From positions 1 through 6,664 of the forward strand of contig JACZXM010000171.1 of assembly GCA_022571615.1 (NCBI GenBank): a stretch of 6,664 bases of DNA, in the 5' to 3' direction. Positions 1 through 6,344 of the stretch are shown one piece after another (within the stretch, counting starts at the first letter, position 1; the number at the start of each line of letters is the position of its first letter). The translations under genes were made by a program, and so were the position numbers. Below the pieces are notes generated by a model. That model ran no database searches and was not told the origin of the DNA. It was given only the letters and a program-made list of their open reading frames with translations. The stretch is from Acidobacteriota bacterium. GTDB lineage: Bacteria; Acidobacteriota; UBA890; WLXD01.

Positions 1-725
1 GCCAGGCGCTGATGACCGAAGAGGTCAACACCGTGGTTGCGGCGATTTTCGAGCATGGGCCGGCCGAGATCTTGGTCAACGATTCACACGGCAGCATGCA
101 GAACCTGCTACACACTCGTCTCGATCCGCGGGTCGCGTACATTCAAGGCAACATCAAGCCGCTCGGCATGGTGCAGGGGCTCGACGGCTCGTTCGACGGC
201 GCGATCTTCATCGGCTATCACGCCCGGGCGGGCACCGAAGGGGGCTTCCTCGCCCACACCGGTTCCGGGTCGGTCAAGGGGCTGTGGATCAACGGAGTCG
301 AGGTGGGAGAAGGCGGCATGAACGCCTACTACGCCGGCTCCCACGGGGTCCCGGTGATCGTGGCGGCGGGCGATCTCGTCTTCACCAAGCAGTTTTCGAA
401 GTTGGTCGGTCCGGACACCCGGACCGTGGCCACCAAGGAGGCGATCGGCGCCCAGGTGGCGCGGCTCGACCACCCGGAGGTGGTTCGCCAGAAACTCCGC
501 GATGCGACCCTCGACGCGCTCGCCAACCTGTCCTCGATCTCGCCCCTCGTTCCCGACGAACCCACGATCGTCCGCATGCGCTTCGCCACCACCACCCGCG
601 CGGACATCCTGCAGGCGGTGCCCGACACGCGGCGCGTCGGCGGCACGAGTGTCGAGTACACGGCTCGCAACATGACCGAGGGCTACAAGCTGATCCGGCT
701 AATGTACAAGTACATCAGCTGGTAA
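1..725 (+). CDS. dppA: M55 family zinc D-aminopeptidase (DppA-like), 5'-truncated by the window edge
   Basis: Probable metallo-aminopeptidase that releases N-terminal D-amino acids from short peptides, as in Bacillus DppA. The frame is open to the left edge (codons for Q-A-L precede the first ATG at 12), and MTEEVN is an internal family motif, so the gene starts upstream of the window. Numbering from that Met, I see VNDSHGSMQN (His26), GYHARAGT (His70), LAHTGSG (His82) and VGEGGMNAYYAG (Glu100). The spacing of His26, His70 and Glu100 fits the zinc ligands His60, His104 and Glu133 recalled for B. subtilis DppA, with His82 near the proposed catalytic His115. On that alignment roughly 30-35 N-terminal residues, including the first Asp/Glu zinc ligands, lie outside. 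The C-terminus appears complete (stop TAA 723-725). No peptide transporter genes are visible here, so a dpp operon context cannot be tested. Family assignment is strong; the physiological substrate is inferred. Confidence 0.9.
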   Translation, partial: QALMTEEVNTVVAAIFEHGPAEILVNDSHGSMQNLLHTRLDPRVAYIQGNIKPLGMVQGLDGSFDGAIFIGYHARAGTEGGFLAHTGSGSVKGLWINGVEVGEGGMNAYYAGSHGVPVIVAAGDLVFTKQFSKLVGPDTRTVATKEAIGAQVARLDHPEVVRQKLRDATLDALANLSSISPLVPDEPTIVRMRFATTTRADILQAVPDTRRVGGTSVEYTARNMTEGYKLIRLMYKYISW

Positions 726-952
726 ACGAGCGGCGGCGACCGTCGCCTCGAGCTCTGCTTCCAGCAGAGCGCCGGCGATTCGGCTGGTCCAGAGATCGAT
801 TCTCCGTTTGGCCTCCTCGGATACCTCCTGTTGCACCAGGATGTCGACGATCTGCAGGTGACCTCCGTGTACTTGTCCTGTATGGCCTGCCGCAGCGTCT
901 CGACATCGACATCGATCGGCTTGGCGACCGCCGCGGCATCGATACGATGGCG
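726..952 (-). pseudogene. Remnant of an ArsM-like SAM-dependent methyltransferase, internally deleted and frameshifted
   Basis: The gap between the convergent aminopeptidase and kinase genes reads, on the minus strand, as two protein-like segments in different frames. The upstream one (about 949-860) gives KPIDVDVETLRQAIQDKYTE, which resembles the N-terminal start of ArsM-type methyltransferases, where a 'LR..IQ.KY.EVA' helix precedes the SAM domain. The downstream one (about 860-729) gives LQIVDILVQQEVSEEAKRRI and then DLWTSRIAGALLEAELEATV, which resembles the C-terminal part of the same proteins (usual pattern WTGCIAGAL.E.E). The central SAM-binding domain, on the order of 180 residues, is missing and the frame changes near 860. 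The usual Cys is Arg here (TSR instead of TGC). The similarity stops at the aminopeptidase stop codon. There is no start codon in frame. The frames are seen directly; the family match is from memory and is an inference. Any arsenic-related role of the ancestor is unproven. Confidence 0.5.
752..770. terminator. GC-rich hairpin between convergent genes, possible terminator
   Basis: GCTCTGC (752-758), loop TTCCA, GCAGAGC (764-770): a perfect 7-bp stem beginning 27 bases after the aminopeptidase stop. No T-tract follows on either strand, so it is not a canonical rho-independent terminator. It also lies inside the methyltransferase remnant, where the same bases would encode an Ala-Leu-Leu-Glu-Ala-Glu stretch, so the symmetry could be accidental. 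Confidence 0.25.
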
Positions 953-972
953 CGGTCTACGCTCGCCTACGG

Positions 973-3657
973 CTACTGTCCCCGGCGGCGCAGCAACTCC
1001 GGCAGGTTCTGTATGAGGTAGATTCGGCGTTCGTCCAGCGACGACTCGACGGCACGCACGACCACAAAGCGTCGCCCGTCGCCGGTAACATCGAACTCGG
1101 CTCGAGAGTCGTCAGCGGACCACCGTTTCCCCGGCAGATCGAAGAGTCTCACTGGCGTACCGACGCGCAGCGCCGGCTCGGTCTCGACGGGCAGCGACCA
1201 GATACCCTCGTCCTTTTCGATGAAGATCTCGCCTCCGGCAGGACTCCAGCGTGCGGCGTGGATGCCTAGCCGCGTGATCTGCCGGGCCGCCCCCTGCCCG
1301 TCGGCACGAACGAGGTAGAGCTCCTTGCGGCCCGCCACGTCCGACGTATAGGCCAGCCACCGACCATCGGGCGAGAACGTGGCACCGCTTTCGGACGCCC
1401 CGGTGTTGGCCACCGCGCGCGGCTCGGAGGCGCCCTCGGTCAGCATCCAGATGTCTTTGTTACCGTTAGGATCGCTCTTGTCGTACACCAGCGAGCGCCC
1501 ATCCGGCGACCAGTCCGTGGGCCCAGCGTACTGCGTAGTGTCGACCACGACCTGGAGCGGCATCGAGCCGTCGACGGCTGCCTGCGCAATCACATAGTCA
1601 TCGAAGAGACTGCTGACAAACAGCACCCGCTGGCCATCAGGGGAGAACACGGGAATCAGGTTGTCCCCGGCGGGGGTCAACTCGGTGCGCGTTCCGCCCT
1701 CCAGGTCGTAGACGAAAACGCGGTAGCCGCTGTTGTCGACGGGGGTGGCCACGGCCAGCAACTGGCCGCCCGGCGACAGGGCTGGGTTGGTGAACAATCC
1801 CGGTTCGGTCAACGCGGGCTCGACGTTGCCCTGGCGGTCGACCCAGAGCACCTCCTTCAGCGTTCCATCGTGGCCCTTCCGCAGGACCAGCACACCGTTG
1901 TTCGATACCGCGAAAGCAGCGAAACCGTCCGCGCTGATCCGTTGCAGATCGGACATAAGAGCATAAGCGTCGCCGGTTACGGAGAGCGTTTCGAGGTCGA
2001 ACGGCATGGCCGACAGCACACCTCCGCGCTCGAACAGCAGGTGGCCGGCGGCGTACCGGTAGCTGTTGCCCCCACGCGCGACGATCGTGACCTTGCGATC
2101 GGACAGCCGCACCACGGCCGCCATGCGCGCATCGATGTCCGGCGCCCAGATGCCGAACAGGACGTGCGTGCCGCCCGGAAGCGCGGACGGGTAAATGTGC
2201 GTGATGTCGCCGCGTGCGGTGTCGAGGCTCGTCAGCGGCTCCGGCTCGCCACCGGCCTCGGGCACCACATACAGCCCGCCGGCCCAGTTGGGAGTGACGA
2301 CGATGCTGCCATCCTCGCTCCACGTGCCACCGAACCTTGCGGTGCACCGGCTGCACAACTCGCGCGGCGTGCCTCCGTCCGCTGGAATCACGACAATCCG
2401 GCTTCCGGTGTACACGGCGATCGAGCTGCCGTCCGGAGAGAAGAAGTGCTGTTGTGCACCGCGCGAGCCCTCCAACCGCCGATGCTCGACGTTATCCAGC
2501 GCCCGTTGGAGCAGCCAGTTGCTTCCCTCGAATCGAGCCACGTAAACGACGTCGGTACCCCGCGGCGAGACCGAGAGCGTGGCGCGCTCGCCGGGTCGGC
2601 CGAGCTCCATTTCCGTCGGTGGCGGTATGACGAGCCAGCTCAGCGGAGCTGTTGCGGAGGTGTCCGCTGCGGGGTTGTCCAACCACGCCCACGCCGCGAC
2701 TGCCGTCATGACCGCGGCAACGGCCCAGCCAGCAACCGCTGCACTGCGTCCTGCCCGACCCGAGGCACTGGCTGAGGTGCTGTCGGCGTCGCCGGGCCCC
2801 GCCGCCAGCAGCTCACGAATCTGCAACGCAACGTCACCCAGATCGCGTTGCCGCTGCCGCGTGTCCTTGCGCAGGCAGCGCTGCAGGATCGCGGTCGCCC
2901 GTGGGTCGAGTGGCGCCGGCAGGGCACTCCAGTCGGGCTCCTCCTTGACCACCGCCGCAAGCACGTCGGTAACCGTCTCGCCGGTGAACGGTCTGGCGCC
3001 GGTGAGCATCTCGTACAGGACGCAGCCAAACGACCAGACATCGGTGCGGCGATCGAGCGGCTTGCCACGCGCCTGTTCGGGAGACATGTAGGGAGCGGTT
3101 CCGAGAATGACGCCGGCCATCGTCGGGCTGGCCATGGTCGGCGACGCGGTGAGGTGGGACGGGCTCGATCCGGAGGGACCTTGGGGATCGGCCTGCGCGA
3201 GGCCGAAGTCGAGCACCTTGGCGATGTCGTCGACGGTCACCCGGACGTTGGACGGTTTGAGGTCCCGGTGAATTACGCCCTGGTCGTGTGCTGCTGTCAG
3301 GCCATCGGCGATCTGGGCCGCGAACTCGAGCGCATGCCGCGGCGGCAGCGGCGCCTCCGCGATCATCTCGTCGAGCCCCCGACCCTCGACCAATTCCATG
3401 ACCAGGAACAGGGTACTGCCGTCCTGCTCGAGCCCGTAGACCGAGGCGATGTTGCGATCCTGCACGGTGGCCAGCAGCTGCGCCTCGCGCCGCAGGCGAG
3501 CCATCCGGTCGGCATCGTTCGCCAGTTCCGGTGGCAGCACCTTGACCGCCACGTCGCGCTTCAGCCGCGAATCATGCGCCCGATACACCTCCCCCATGCC
3601 GCCCGCACCGAGCGGCTCGAGGATCTCGTAGGGCCCGAGCCGAGTTCCAGGGTTCAT
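973..3657 (-). CDS. Membrane-anchored Ser/Thr protein kinase with C-terminal TolB/PD40-like beta-propeller
   Basis: An 894-residue Hanks-type kinase with a sensor-like C-terminal half. Numbered from Met at 3657: glycine-rich loop LGAGGMGEVY (16-25), ATP Lys39 (VAVK), Glu58, catalytic HRDLKPSN (130-137), DFG (150-152), GTAPYMSPEQ (186-195) and DVWSFG (206-211), so all catalytic residues are present. A low-complexity linker (about 287-304) is followed by one hydrophobic segment (about 305-326). The rest, from about 340 to 894, carries repeated blades with S-P-D-G type turns (FSPDGSSIA, WSEDGSIVV, FSPDGQRVL, WSPDGRSLV, FSPDGRWLA, WSPAGGEIF), typical of TolB/PD40 propellers. I infer a cytoplasmic kinase and an extracytoplasmic propeller that may bind a ligand or protein. 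The start at 3657 is chosen because MNPGTRLGPYEIL is the usual family N-terminus; the frame stays open to an ATG at 3738 but the 27 added residues look unrelated. No strong Shine-Dalgarno sequence precedes 3657. Two in-frame TAG codons (second 3 bases downstream) end the gene. It is transcribed divergently from the lectin-like gene. Ligand and targets are unknown. Confidence 0.93.
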   Translation of the reverse strand: MNPGTRLGPYEILEPLGAGGMGEVYRAHDSRLKRDVAVKVLPPELANDADRMARLRREAQLLATVQDRNIASVYGLEQDGSTLFLVMELVEGRGLDEMIAEAPLPPRHALEFAAQIADGLTAAHDQGVIHRDLKPSNVRVTVDDIAKVLDFGLAQADPQGPSGSSPSHLTASPTMASPTMAGVILGTAPYMSPEQARGKPLDRRTDVWSFGCVLYEMLTGARPFTGETVTDVLAAVVKEEPDWSALPAPLDPRATAILQRCLRKDTRQRQRDLGDVALQIRELLAAGPGDADSTSASASGRAGRSAAVAGWAVAAVMTAVAAWAWLDNPAADTSATAPLSWLVIPPPTEMELGRPGERATLSVSPRGTDVVYVARFEGSNWLLQRALDNVEHRRLEGSRGAQQHFFSPDGSSIAVYTGSRIVVIPADGGTPRELCSRCTARFGGTWSEDGSIVVTPNWAGGLYVVPEAGGEPEPLTSLDTARGDITHIYPSALPGGTHVLFGIWAPDIDARMAAVVRLSDRKVTIVARGGNSYRYAAGHLLFERGGVLSAMPFDLETLSVTGDAYALMSDLQRISADGFAAFAVSNNGVLVLRKGHDGTLKEVLWVDRQGNVEPALTEPGLFTNPALSPGGQLLAVATPVDNSGYRVFVYDLEGGTRTELTPAGDNLIPVFSPDGQRVLFVSSLFDDYVIAQAAVDGSMPLQVVVDTTQYAGPTDWSPDGRSLVYDKSDPNGNKDIWMLTEGASEPRAVANTGASESGATFSPDGRWLAYTSDVAGRKELYLVRADGQGAARQITRLGIHAARWSPAGGEIFIEKDEGIWSLPVETEPALRVGTPVRLFDLPGKRWSADDSRAEFDVTGDGRRFVVVRAVESSLDERRIYLIQNLPELLRRRGQ

Positions 3658-3911
3658 GGCCCCGAAGGCTACGTCGATCCGGCATGCTGCCACAAGCGCG
3701 GCGGCGAAGACCGAGCGATCGCAGCCTGGGCCTGGCATCGAACGCCGCTCTCACTCGGCTAGCCCGGCGGTCCATACTGGCGAGCCGTTGATTAGGCAAG
3801 GGCCAAGGGTGCGCCAATCGGCCCGACAGGCGCTTGCCGTTGTGCTCGTGCGACGACCCCGCTAGGCTTGCCGCGGTTCCAGGGTGCACGAGGAGATTGA
3901 GGAGGCCCACC
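3658..3911. other. Divergent intergenic region between the kinase and the lectin-like gene
   Basis: This 254-base stretch separates two divergent start codons and must hold both promoters if neither gene is read from farther away. Apart from the Shine-Dalgarno site before 3912 I see no gene, tRNA, strong repeat or clear operator. The segment 3658-3738 remains open in the kinase frame, but its translation does not look like part of the kinase. Confidence 0.5.
3899..3905 (+). promoter_or_regulatory. Shine-Dalgarno site of the lectin-like gene
   Basis: GAGGAGG ends 6 bases before the ATG at 3912. It is an almost ideal ribosome binding site and decides the start: the upstream in-frame ATG at 3834 lacks such a site and would place 26 non-signal residues ahead of the signal peptide. 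Confidence 0.85.
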
Positions 3912-4559
3912 ATGAGGGGAACGCGACTCTTGATTCTGGTCATGATCCTGCCGATCGCCGGCGGGGCTTTGGCCGTCGGACAGGACAACGCCATGAGCTT
4001 CTTCCTCACGGGTGCGGGGCCCGGCAGCGGTGCCGACCTCGGTGGCCTGGCAGGAGCGGACCGGCATTGCCAGATGCTGGCCGAGGGAGTAGGCGCTGGC
4101 GACCGCATGTGGCGAGCCTATCTGAGCACCGTGCCCTCCGGCGATCAGCCGGCCGTGAACGCCAGGGACCGTATCGGCACGGGTCCCTGGTTCAACGCCG
4201 CCGGGGTTCGCGTCGCAACGGACGTCGACAACCTCCACGCCGACGACAACCTCACCAAGGAGACCGTGCTGACCGAGTCCGGCGAGATGGTCAACGGCCG
4301 AGGCGATAGCCCCAACCGGCACGATATTCTCACCGGCTCCCAGCTCGACGGCACGGTTCTCATCGGCGAGGCCGATACCACCTGCAGCAACTGGACCAGC
4401 AGCGGCGAGGGCTCGGCCCAGGTCGGACACCACGACCGCAACGGCGGTGGCCAGAATCCGACATCGTGGAACTCGGCCCACGCGTCGCGCGGTTGCAGCC
4501 AGGACAACCTGCGGGGCACCGGAGGCGACGGCCTGTTCTACTGCTTCGCCATCGACTGA
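3912..4559 (+). CDS. Secreted four-cysteine protein of a conserved 'lectin'-annotated family
   Basis: A 215-residue exported protein. Residues 1-21 form a signal peptide (Met-Arg-Gly-Thr-Arg, then a hydrophobic core, ending Ala-Leu-Ala at 19-21). The mature domain starts with MSFFLTGAGPGSGADLGGLA (28-47), followed by ADRHCQ, WRAYLST (67-73), NARDRIGTGPW (83-93), NLTKET (113-118), NGRGDSPNRHDILTGSQ (128-144), TCSNWTSS (157-164), VGHHDR (171-176), SWNSAH (185-190), RGCSQDNLR and LFYCFAID at the end. The four cysteines (53, 158, 195, 211) suggest two disulfides in the periplasm or outside. I recall proteins with this motif order annotated simply as 'lectin', with a fold thought similar to endostatin or C-type lectins. 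Carbohydrate binding is not demonstrated by anything in the sequence. Length and both ends look complete. The gene stands alone, divergent from the kinase and 261 bases before the oxidase. Confidence 0.82.
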   Translation: MRGTRLLILVMILPIAGGALAVGQDNAMSFFLTGAGPGSGADLGGLAGADRHCQMLAEGVGAGDRMWRAYLSTVPSGDQPAVNARDRIGTGPWFNAAGVRVATDVDNLHADDNLTKETVLTESGEMVNGRGDSPNRHDILTGSQLDGTVLIGEADTTCSNWTSSGEGSAQVGHHDRNGGGQNPTSWNSAHASRGCSQDNLRGTGGDGLFYCFAID

Positions 4560-4625
4560 CAGCGGCGCCTCCCGGGCAGGCGGCCGGTGGATCGTCTTCC
4601 AGCGATTGAGCCCGGACTCGGATCC

Positions 4626-4644
4626 TGAGCCCCGCTGAGGCTCA
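4626..4644 (+). terminator. Short inverted repeat downstream of the lectin-like gene, possible terminator
   Basis: TGAGCC (4626-4631) and GGCTCA (4639-4644) form a perfect 6-bp stem with a 7-base loop, 66 bases after the lectin-like stop codon. No T-run follows, so this is only a weak candidate for transcription termination or an RNA 3' end. Confidence 0.2.
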
Positions 4645-4806
4645 CCGGCGAATGGTACTTGCTGCCGAACAGGCTGCCTGAATACCATCGACCCGGTGTC
4701 CAAGAACCCGGCATCGCCACAGGCAGGTCATATGTCGGCGCTGCCTGCGCGACCAAGGCTCAACAGTGGATGTGTGCCCCGCAAGAGCTCGATCTACGCT
4801 CGGTAT

Positions 4807-4812
4807 AGGAGG
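4807..4812 (+). promoter_or_regulatory. Shine-Dalgarno site of the multicopper oxidase
   Basis: AGGAGG with an 8-base spacer to the ATG at 4821. It supports this start, which also puts the twin-arginine motif at residues 9-10. Confidence 0.8.
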
Positions 4813-4820
4813 CAGACGCC

Positions 4821-6341
4821 ATGGAGAGAGCCCCGACCCTTTCACGCCGATCGTTTGTGGCGCTCTCCACAGGAACCGCGAGCTCCCTGCTACTGGGAAC
4901 GTCCCATTGGCAGGCTCCTCAGGATGCCTTGAAGCGTCAAGCCCTACCCATTCCCCCGCTGATCGATGGCACGGCGCGCGGTGGCGTCGTGACCTACGAC
5001 CTGACCGAACAACAAGGGGTTATGGGATTCCTCCCTGGCCTGCAAACCGAGACCTTTGGATACAACGGCGATTTCCTAGGACCTACGCTGCTCATGCGGA
5101 AGGGCGATCAGGTTGCGATCAATGTGACCAACAACATCGGCCTCACCAGCACGACCCACTGGCACGGGTTGCACGTGCCTGCGGTCATGGACGGCGGCCC
5201 CCATCAGAGAATCGAACCAGGGGAGACCTGGACAGCCTCGTTCCCGGTGCTCAACCGCGCCGCGACGTACTGGTACCACCCACACCCTCACGCCCCGCTG
5301 GGCCAGTCGGTGCTCATGGATCCGATGGGGACTGGCTACCAGGTCTATCAGGGCCTCGCCGGCATGCTCATCGTCGAGGACGACACCTCCGACACGCTTG
5401 CATTGCCACGGTCCTACGGACGCGATGACATCCCGCTGATTCTCCAGGACCGACGGTTCCACGAAGACGGCCGCCTCATGCATTTCCCCGACGATTTCAA
5501 CGCCGCTACCGATCCCGCGCTCCGCAAGGGCGGTCACTTCCTGGTGAACGGCGTCGAGGCTCCACTCCTGAAGGTCGGCGCCCAGGTGATTCGCCTGCGC
5601 GTCCTGAATGCCTCGAACGCGCGCATCTACAACCTTGGCTTCAGTGACGAGCGGATCTTCTATCAGGTGGGCTCGGACGGCGGATACCTCGCCGCTCCGG
5701 TGCCCTTGTCCCGGCTGATCCTGGCACCCGCGGAGCGGGCCGAGATCCTGGTGGACCTGGGTGCCGACAAAGGCCGGAAGATCAAACTTCGCAGCTTCAA
5801 TTCGGAAAACGGCAACCGGTTGGTGCCGCGTCCGCTGCAGGATTCCTGGGACACCGCGGATTTCGATCTGCTCACGATCCGCGTCAAGCGCACCAAGGCC
5901 AACGCGGTTACCACCGTTCCCGAGAGCCTGGTAACGGTCGATCGGATTCCGCAGTCGGAAGCCGTGAACGCCCCGAGCCCACGACCTTTCGAGCTCAACG
6001 CCAACCCCTTCGGAATCAACGGGAAGCGGATGGACATGGCGATTATCGACGCACGGATCCGCCGTGGCGATACCGAGATCTGGGAAATCACCAACCCCAA
6101 CAGTCAGGCCCATCCATTCCACGTGCACGGCGACTCATTCCAGATCCTGTCGCGGGACGCCGTGCTGCCGCCGGCACACGAGCTCGGCTGGAAGGACGTA
6201 GTGCTGGTCCGCCCATTCGAGACCGTACGCATCATCAAGCGATTTCACGACTACGCGGATACCCTGAACCCGTACATGTTCCATTGCCACATCCTCGAGC
6301 ACGAAGACGTCGGGATGATGGGTCAGTTCGTAGTGGAGTAG
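4821..6341 (+). CDS. Tat-exported three-domain multicopper oxidase (CueO/FtsP/laccase-like)
   Basis: A 506-residue copper enzyme expected to oxidise a substrate such as Cu(I), a phenol or another metal ion and reduce oxygen to water outside the cytoplasm. The N-terminus has a twin-arginine signal (LSRRSFVAL, 7-15, then a weakly hydrophobic stretch to about 26), so it is probably exported folded with copper. Copper motifs are all present: HWHG (113-116), HPHPH (153-157), HPFHVH (431-436) and HCHILEHEDVGM (488-499), which supplies the T1 Cys489, His494 and axial Met499. Cupredoxin landmarks include YNGDFLGPTLLMRKGD (81-96), MDGGPHQRIEPGET (123-136) and YQGLAGMLIVED (176-187). Between HPHPH and GTGYQVYQGLAG lies an extra segment of about 12 residues (158-169), where relatives normally continue directly with Gly-x-Thr-Gly. 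I see no CueO-style methionine-rich helix. It precedes a LamG gene by 3 bases. The substrate cannot be told from sequence; the neighbourhood shows no copper chaperone or exporter, so cueO is not assigned. Confidence 0.93.
   Translation: MERAPTLSRRSFVALSTGTASSLLLGTSHWQAPQDALKRQALPIPPLIDGTARGGVVTYDLTEQQGVMGFLPGLQTETFGYNGDFLGPTLLMRKGDQVAINVTNNIGLTSTTHWHGLHVPAVMDGGPHQRIEPGETWTASFPVLNRAATYWYHPHPHAPLGQSVLMDPMGTGYQVYQGLAGMLIVEDDTSDTLALPRSYGRDDIPLILQDRRFHEDGRLMHFPDDFNAATDPALRKGGHFLVNGVEAPLLKVGAQVIRLRVLNASNARIYNLGFSDERIFYQVGSDGGYLAAPVPLSRLILAPAERAEILVDLGADKGRKIKLRSFNSENGNRLVPRPLQDSWDTADFDLLTIRVKRTKANAVTTVPESLVTVDRIPQSEAVNAPSPRPFELNANPFGINGKRMDMAIIDARIRRGDTEIWEITNPNSQAHPFHVHGDSFQILSRDAVLPPAHELGWKDVVLVRPFETVRIIKRFHDYADTLNPYMFHCHILEHEDVGMMGQFVVE
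6335..6338 (+). promoter_or_regulatory. Ribosome binding site inside the oxidase end
   Basis: GGAG, 6 bases before the ATG at 6345, lies in the last codons of the oxidase gene. This supports translational coupling of the LamG gene to the oxidase and supports the 6345 start over the out-of-frame ATG at 6365. Confidence 0.6.
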
Positions 6342-6344
6342 GGA

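Larger units (their letters stand above)
4560..4820. other. Intergenic region before the multicopper oxidase
   Basis: No credible coding sequence lies here. It contains two modest inverted repeats: TGAGCC/GGCTCA at 4626-4644, and ATGGTA (4652-4657) with TACCAT (4683-4688). The oxidase Shine-Dalgarno site is at its right end. The oxidase promoter is expected here, but I see no convincing -35/-10 pair or CueR-like operator. Confidence 0.5.

Noticed and set aside
284..1021. Long plus-strand open frame (245 codons) spanning the dppA end and the convergent gap
   Set aside because: It overlaps the clearly conserved aminopeptidase and the kinase 3' end in another frame, and its translation is Arg/Pro/Gly-rich as expected of a GC-rich shadow.
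1870..2775. Plus-strand open frame of 301 codons opposite the kinase gene
   Set aside because: It is antisense to the propeller and transmembrane region of the kinase; composition is Arg/Ala-rich with no recognisable domain or ribosome site.
3658..3738. N-terminal extension of the kinase to the ATG at 3738
   Set aside because: The 27 extra residues are not kinase-like and the usual family N-terminus begins at 3657; kept only as an alternative start.
2848..3762. Plus-strand open frame of 304 codons opposite the kinase catalytic domain
   Set aside because: The opposite strand carries all conserved kinase motifs in order; this frame is a GC-bias artefact.
3771..3799. Possible minus-strand promoter TTGCCT, 17-base spacer, TATGGA upstream of the kinase
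   Set aside because: Only 4/6 and 3/6 matches to the sigma-70 consensus; in a sequence of this length such a match is expected by chance.
4652..4688. Inverted repeat ATGGTA/TACCAT upstream of the oxidase as a possible metal-regulator operator
   Set aside because: The 25-base spacer and short arms do not match a known CueR-, CopY- or CsoR-type operator; no regulator gene is nearby.
3792..4703. Minus-strand open frame of 303 codons opposite the lectin-like gene
   Set aside because: The plus strand has a strong ribosome site, a signal peptide and conserved motifs; the minus frame has none.
5076..6128. Minus-strand open frame of 350 codons opposite the oxidase
   Set aside because: It is fully inside the oxidase gene, whose copper motifs establish the coding strand.
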